Source of the DNA: Proteiniclasticum aestuarii
GTDB taxonomy: Bacteria; Bacillota; Clostridia; Clostridiales; Clostridiaceae
Assembly (NCBI RefSeq): GCF_017368455.1
Contig: NZ_JAFNJU010000004.1
Span: forward strand, 186,001-250,000
Direction of reading: 5' to 3'
DNA length: 64,000 nucleotides
Positions 60,025-64,000 of the stretch are shown here, in pieces. Both the position numbers and the translations under genes were made by a program. Every line of letters begins with the position of its first letter. Within the stretch, counting starts at the first letter, position 1. The notes under the pieces were generated by a model. It worked only from the letters and a program-made list of their open reading frames with translations. It had not been told where the DNA came from and searched no databases.

Positions 60025-60391
60025 CAGACTCACCCTCTTCCAGACTCTTTCTGAGTTCCTGAATTTCATCTCTTACCACTGCAGCTTCCTCAAACTTCTC
60101 TTCCGTGATGAGATCTTTCAGCCTCAGTTTCAGTTCATCGATCTTTCTTTTGCTGACCACTTCCTGAGATGCGCTTTTAGGAATCTTTCCTGTATGGGTC
60201 AGTCCGCCCTGCACTCTTTTAATGGTCGGATTCAATGATTTCGAAAAATGCTCATAGCAGTAGCTGCATCCGAGTAGTCCACTTCTCTGAAAATCGCCAA
60301 AGGAGATCTTGCACTTCGGGCATCGGTCTATTTCTTTATTGCTGTTTTCCACCATGTCGAACAATGATCCGAAAAAACTGTCCATGGACAT
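60014..60391 (-). CDS. mcsA: McsA, short form lacking the first zinc finger
   Basis: McsA activates McsB. The 125-residue product keeps the second zinc finger (C-P-K-C ... C-S-Y-C), the H-T-G-K-I-P-K block and a C-terminal UVR-type coiled coil. The family usually begins with another C-x-x-C pair of fingers (total about 180 residues), which is missing here. Sequence upstream of the ATG (60391, GAGGTGAG site) is AT-rich and non-coding, so the loss appears real, not a missed start. Confidence 0.9.
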   Translation of the reverse strand: MSMDSFFGSLFDMVENSNKEIDRCPKCKISFGDFQRSGLLGCSYCYEHFSKSLNPTIKRVQGGLTHTGKIPKSASQEVVSKRKIDELKLRLKDLITEEKFEEAAVVRDEIQELRKSLEEGESDAE

Positions 60392-60438
60392 GATCCTCAC
60401 CTCGATTCCTTTATTTTAATATGCTATCACACAATTAA

Positions 60439-60447
60439 ATTATATCA
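60439..60447 (-). promoter_or_regulatory. Extended -10 promoter of mcsA-mcsB-clpC
   Basis: On the minus strand TG-A-TATAAT, about 48 bp before the mcsA ATG, with only a weak -35. The 299-bp gap (60392-60690) also holds the plus-strand promoter of the next gene and no convincing gene. I saw no paired CtsR heptads (GGTCAAA). Confidence 0.6.
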
Positions 60448-60634
60448 AATACAATAATGAATTGATAGTGTCTTTCTCGAACTGTCTTTCCAGTTCTGTT
60501 AATTCTGATTCTAACATCAAAATATTAACATTCCTTAAAAAGTTGAAATTATGATAGGAGATTACTAAACACTTAATTTTAGTCCTCACTTTATTTTTGG
60601 AATAAGACGAATCTTTTCCTGAAAAGTCGGGCAA

Positions 60635-60663
60635 TTGACCTTTAGTCCCTGGTGTATTATTCT
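60635..60663 (+). promoter_or_regulatory. Promoter of the SH3b/sortase-like gene
   Basis: Plus-strand -35 TTGACC (60635-60640), a 17-bp spacer and -10 TATTCT (60658-60663), 27 bp before the TTG start. Confidence 0.65.
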
Positions 60664-60690
60664 AACCCCTGACAAAGAGGAGGTACGCAA

Positions 60691-61887
60691 TTGAAATCAT
60701 TATTACGTTTTACAACTATGCTGCTGCTGCTATTTGGCGTGGGGATCATGGCTCCGAAAATGATTGAGGCTGCGATGATTGCGCAGAGCGATTCCAGACA
60801 GAGCGACTCGACGGTATCAAGTGCTGCAGCCGACGTTCAGAAGAAAACCGTTCTGGAGGATATGGATATACGCAAAGAGAAGTTGCTTTCATATCAGTCT
60901 GAAGACAAGCAAACTGCTGATCAAGCCGAGGATATCAGAGAAAATTTTCCGATAAAATCCGCAGTAGATGAGTCGACCATTCAAGCCCCCGACTCCACTT
61001 CAATAATAGAAACGACATCAAGTGTCGACACCGTTTCCACATCAGTCGACAAGAACGGACAAAGCATTGATGCATCTGGTTCCAAACCGACCGAAGAAAC
61101 CATCAAGGAAGAGCCCGCTGCAGAGAAACCTGCTCAGAATCTGATCACGTACAAGAATGTATCCTACACCAGATGGGTCACCACACCGCTCAATATGAGA
61201 AAAGGCCCTGGGACCGAGCATGCTGTGCTGATCTCCATTCCCATGGGGGAAGAAGTAAAGGTCACAAAACTTGCAAATAACGGCTGGGCAGAGGTCGCTT
61301 ACAGCGGAAAGACCGGTTTTGTCTCTGGAAAATATCTGTCAGAGAGCATCGTCAGAAAACCTGCTCCCGCACCAGAAGAAAAGAAGGATGCACCAGAAAC
61401 CAGGCCAGTAGAGCCAGCTCCAGCTCCAGCACCTACACCAGAACCAGCTCCGGCTCCGAAACCTTCCTATGAAGCTTACAAAATGTACATCGGAGGCAAG
61501 GCCATCACATACAAGAACGGCGGACAGTCCGACGGACAGAGAATCATCGATGGCAATTCCAGTGTAATCTCCACCTGGGGCGGCGCAGCCACCTATTCAG
61601 GCACAGACGGAAAGAACACCCACTTCATCGGACATAACCCCGGCGTCTTCTCTGTGATGTTCAACGTATCCACCGGTAACAAGATCGTTGTGACCGATGC
61701 AAAGGGTTCTCCTACCACTTACAAAATCACACGAATCTTCAAAGTGGATGATTATGGCGTGAATCCCAGTGATGGAGAGAACTATTACAATTATCTCACC
61801 TCCACTAGAGGTGGTGAAGTGATCACACTGCAGACCTGCATAAACAGCAATCTGAATCTGATCATACGTGCAGACAAGATCAGCTAG
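60691..61887 (+). CDS. Secreted SH3b protein with a C-terminal sortase-like domain
   Basis: A 398-residue product, the only plus-strand gene, with a TTG start seven bases after AGGAGG. It has an N-terminal signal or anchor segment (about 5-28) and a low-complexity Ser/Thr/Asp region to 150. A bacterial SH3 domain (about 159-212; P-L-N-M-R-K-G-P-G) is followed by a Pro-Ala linker (about 222-256). The C-terminal domain has sortase features: I-G-H-N-P-G-V-F with His315, G-N-K-I-V-V-T-D and T-L-Q-T-C with Cys383. The usual catalytic Arg position seems to be Asn (Leu-Asn-Leu-Ile-Ile). SH3b suggests cell-wall binding. Transpeptidase activity is uncertain. Confidence 0.8.
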   Translation: MKSLLRFTTMLLLLFGVGIMAPKMIEAAMIAQSDSRQSDSTVSSAAADVQKKTVLEDMDIRKEKLLSYQSEDKQTADQAEDIRENFPIKSAVDESTIQAPDSTSIIETTSSVDTVSTSVDKNGQSIDASGSKPTEETIKEEPAAEKPAQNLITYKNVSYTRWVTTPLNMRKGPGTEHAVLISIPMGEEVKVTKLANNGWAEVAYSGKTGFVSGKYLSESIVRKPAPAPEEKKDAPETRPVEPAPAPAPTPEPAPAPKPSYEAYKMYIGGKAITYKNGGQSDGQRIIDGNSSVISTWGGAATYSGTDGKNTHFIGHNPGVFSVMFNVSTGNKIVVTDAKGSPTTYKITRIFKVDDYGVNPSDGENYYNYLTSTRGGEVITLQTCINSNLNLIIRADKIS

Positions 61888-61910
61888 ATGGACTTTCACC
61901 TACAGTATCG

Positions 61911-61958
61911 AAAAAGAGCGGCTACAATGATGAAACATTGATAAGCCGCTCTTTCTTT
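61911..61958. terminator. Bidirectional terminator between convergent genes
   Basis: An 11-bp perfect stem AAAGAGCGGCT / AGCCGCTCTTT with an inner CAATG / CATTG stem. T-rich tails follow on both strands, serving the sortase-like gene (+) and ricT (-). Confidence 0.9.
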
Positions 61959-61992
61959 TATTCATTATTGTTCATTCAGATGAAATCTCCGA

Positions 61993-62913
61993 TCAGTTGT
62001 CTCTATTGGCCTTCTTTCTGATCTTTTCCTTTGGAATCTTATCATTGGCCGTTCTAGGCATGCTCTCCTCAATCTGAGGTTCCGCTGGGGGATTCTCATA
62101 CTCCCCTTTCAGAATGGTCACATCTTTTATACTGAATGTTTCAATGATTTCCTCATCAGGAAGATTGATTTTCACATTGACGGTTTCCTTGATCAGGTTG
62201 TTGGATACCACATATCCTTTTCCCATCTCCGTCTTCACATAGGAGCCGGATTTAGGCATTCTCTGCCTGATTTCCTCATAGGCTTCCTGCTCATAGTTCA
62301 GACAGCACATGAGCCTTCCGCAGATTCCGGAAATCTTGGATGGATTCAGGGACAGATTCTGCTCCTTGGCCATCTTGATGGACACGGAGTTGAAATCTCC
62401 CAGCCAGGTGGAGCAGCACAGGCTTCTCCCGCAGATTCCGATTCCGCCGAGCATCTTCGCCTCATCTCTGACACCGATCTGTCTCAGTTCGATTCTTGTT
62501 CTGAAAATCGTAGCCAGATCCTTTACCAGCTCTCTGAAGTCGATTCTGCCATCCGCTGTGAAGTAGAAAATCACTTTACTGTTGTCAAACGTATATTCCA
62601 CATCCACCAGCTTCATGTCAAGCTTATGATCCACAATCTTCTTCTCGCAGATGGCGAATGCTTCTTTTTCTTTATCTCTGTTTCCCAGATGTTTCTGTAT
62701 GTCTTCAGGGCTAGCCACACGAATCACAGGCTTCAAAGGTGAAAAAACTTCCTTTTCACTGATTTCTCTGATGCCTACGACGCACTGACCAAACTCAACT
62801 CCTCGTGCGGTTTCCACGATGACTGCAGAATCCTTTTCGATGGTGTATTCAAGAGGATCGAAGTAGTAGATCTTCCCCGCTTTCTTGAACCGTACACCTA
62901 TGACTTTTACCAT
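61993..62913 (-). CDS. ricT: RicT (YaaT/PSP1) regulatory iron-sulfur complex subunit
   Basis: A 306-residue PSP1-domain protein. In B. subtilis RicA-RicF-RicT (Y-complex) binds Fe-S clusters, directs RNase Y cleavage and promotes sporulation and competence. The cysteine clusters G-I-C-G-R-S-L-C-C-S-T-W and G-I-C-G-R-L-M-C-C-L-N-Y are present. A basic, low-complexity C-terminal tail follows residue 275. It lies five bases after holB, the conserved yaa order. Confidence 0.95.
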   Translation of the reverse strand: MVKVIGVRFKKAGKIYYFDPLEYTIEKDSAVIVETARGVEFGQCVVGIREISEKEVFSPLKPVIRVASPEDIQKHLGNRDKEKEAFAICEKKIVDHKLDMKLVDVEYTFDNSKVIFYFTADGRIDFRELVKDLATIFRTRIELRQIGVRDEAKMLGGIGICGRSLCCSTWLGDFNSVSIKMAKEQNLSLNPSKISGICGRLMCCLNYEQEAYEEIRQRMPKSGSYVKTEMGKGYVVSNNLIKETVNVKINLPDEEIIETFSIKDVTILKGEYENPPAEPQIEESMPRTANDKIPKEKIRKKANRDN

Positions 62914-62918
62914 TTATA

Positions 62919-63950
62919 TTAAACCTCCATCAATCTTAGCAATAAGCTGCTGACGATCGTATCTTTGTTGATATTGATCCCGAGTGCGATATACTTTCTC
63001 ATCTCGAAGAAAATCTCCAGGTACTTCTCTAATGTGTTGAATGTGAGCTCTCTTGACAGAAATTCTGTCTGGACTTTGATTTCATCCAGAAGAATCGAAT
63101 CTTCATCCAGGGATTTCTTCTTTAATACGGTGTTCACCGCATAGGTGAAATCATCAAAGAAGAGTTCCAGCTCCATCTGACTGATTTTCTCTCCCAGCTC
63201 CAGTACGGGATGATAGACTCTCTTCCTGCTTCTTTTCACTTCAGCAAGCTTTGTAAGCAGCTCAAAAGACACCTCAATGCTTTCATCCTTCAGGCCACCC
63301 AATATGATTCTTTCCGCTTTCCCGGGGATCCCCCTGGATGCTGAAATCACTTTTCTCTTCTCCTCTTCAGAGAGAGATATTTCATGAACCGGTGCAACTT
63401 TTGTCTTTTTGCCACTGAACTCACTGGCAAGCTTCTCCTGTTCCACCCGTTTTGCTTCCTTTTCGTTATGGAAGGGCACAAACTGTTCCACAAAGGCTTC
63501 CATTTCCATTTCATCCATGGGAAGCAGCTTATGCATATGGCATCTGGATTTGATCGTATCCGCCATGAACATTTCGTTCTCCGCCAGCAGGAAGAAATAG
63601 ATTCCCTCCATAGGTTCTTCTATGGTCTTCAGAAGTGCATTCTGCGCTTCCTGACCGATCTTGTTGGCTTCATAGAATATAATGACTTTCCTGTAACCTT
63701 CATAGGGTCTCAGGGAAGCTTCGATGACCACTTCTCTCACCTGATTGACCGTTATGATGGTCTTCTCCGGTCTCACTCTGATGATATCGACAGAATCTCT
63801 GTCTCCGAAACCCAGAATCTCTCTGGATATGGTTTCCACAAGAAGCGATTTCCCGATTCCATCGGGTCCTATGATAATATGGGCATGAGAAAGGGTATCG
63901 TTTTTTATGGCTTTCAGAAACCTCTCTCTAAGTTTGAAAAATCCGATCAA
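62919..63950 (-). CDS. holB: DNA polymerase III delta' subunit
   Basis: Delta' of the clamp loader, 343 residues, starting at TTG 63950 behind GGGAGGG. It has a P-loop-like G-P-D-G-I-G-K-S near 29 and the S-R-C motif near residue 136. The L-K-T-I-E-E-P block is typical of delta'. The zinc module between the P-loop and H-P-D motif (four Cys in most homologues) is absent: that stretch reads F-G-D-R-D-S-V-D-I-I-R. Upstream is a probable darA end, and ricT follows. Confidence 0.9.
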   Translation of the reverse strand: MIGFFKLRERFLKAIKNDTLSHAHIIIGPDGIGKSLLVETISREILGFGDRDSVDIIRVRPEKTIITVNQVREVVIEASLRPYEGYRKVIIFYEANKIGQEAQNALLKTIEEPMEGIYFFLLAENEMFMADTIKSRCHMHKLLPMDEMEMEAFVEQFVPFHNEKEAKRVEQEKLASEFSGKKTKVAPVHEISLSEEEKRKVISASRGIPGKAERIILGGLKDESIEVSFELLTKLAEVKRSRKRVYHPVLELGEKISQMELELFFDDFTYAVNTVLKKKSLDEDSILLDEIKVQTEFLSRELTFNTLEKYLEIFFEMRKYIALGININKDTIVSSLLLRLMEV

Positions 63951-63968
63951 AACAAATACCCTCCCAAG

Positions 63969-64000
63969 CTAAATCTTAATGAAATTATCCACATCAAGTA
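63969..64000 (-). CDS. darA: Probable C-terminus of cyclic-di-AMP receptor DarA (YaaQ/PstA), cut by window edge
   Basis: Only the last nine codons before TAG are visible, L-D-V-D-N-F-I-K-I. This matches the typical end of DarA (…V-F-x-L-x-V-x-x-F-x-x-I), and darA stands close upstream of holB in Bacillota. Assignment rests on nine residues and synteny. Confidence 0.5.
   Translation of the reverse strand, partial: LDVDNFIKI

Noticed and set aside
60440..60634. Minus-strand 64-residue reading frame upstream of mcsA, possibly a CtsR relic
   Set aside because: The translation shows no CtsR features, there is no Shine-Dalgarno, and the frame runs into the likely mcsA promoter. Treated as non-coding.
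60620..60660. CtsR operator upstream of mcsA
   Set aside because: A single GGTCAA occurs, but it is the plus-strand -35 region of the sortase-like gene and lacks the second heptad.

Overview
The window is a long run of minus-strand housekeeping genes from a member of the Bacillota, most likely class Clostridia. The evidence is the gene order, which follows the Bacillus/Clostridium translation superoperon, together with a SigH-type sigma factor, McsA/McsB/ClpC, RicT, YacL, Mini-III, GlpP and zinc-type S14. Shine-Dalgarno sites are strong (AGGAGG) and TTG/GTG starts are common. I cannot assign a genus. Only one gene, a secreted SH3/sortase-like protein at 60.7-61.9 kb, lies on the plus strand. 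Both edges cut a gene: truA on the left and probably the c-di-AMP receptor darA on the right.

Reading in the direction of transcription (high to low coordinates): 64.0-62.0 kb holds darA(partial)-holB-ricT. The lone plus-strand gene follows. 60.4-53.1 kb is the stress/repair cluster mcsA-mcsB-clpC-radA-yacL-ispD, which lacks the usual ctsR at its head and disA after radA. 52.9-49.4 kb is a glycerol module: glpP, glpK, a single DhaM-like PTS subunit and two small membrane proteins. A cre-like site precedes it and an intrinsic terminator sits in front of glpK. 49.2-46.3 kb carries a prolyl-tRNA synthetase relative with a degenerate catalytic core, then cysS. 46.0-43.6 kb is a two-repeat lipoprotein and an ApbE flavin transferase, which suggests flavin-based electron transfer at the cell surface. 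rpsD follows under its own promoter, then mrnC-rlmB-yacP-sigH.

40.2-26.4 kb is tRNA-Thr(GGU)-tuf2, rpmG-secE-nusG-rplK-rplA, rplJ-rplL with an L10 leader, two small membrane-protein genes, and rpoB-rpoC with its own promoter. 26.2-21.8 kb is the str cluster rpsL-rpsG-fusA-tuf1. A pair of ABC exporter half-transporters (18.3-21.6 kb) is inserted between str and S10. 17.8-2.9 kb is the S10/spc/alpha supercluster from rpsJ to rplQ, without rpsD. The left end is ecfA1-ecfA2-ecfT-truA.

Most of the region makes the ribosome, the RNA polymerase core, the protein-export channel and elongation factors. Several sites look like feedback controls: an S10 leader, an L10 leader with terminator, and an L1-binding-site look-alike before both rplK and rplA. 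The two tuf genes form a direct repeat of about 1.2 kb that appears identical. The least ordinary items are the ProRS-like protein with lost active-site motifs, the SH3b/sortase-like secreted protein, the ApbE/lipoprotein pair with an atypical attachment motif, the exporter pair inside the translation superoperon, and the trimmed mcsA locus without ctsR.
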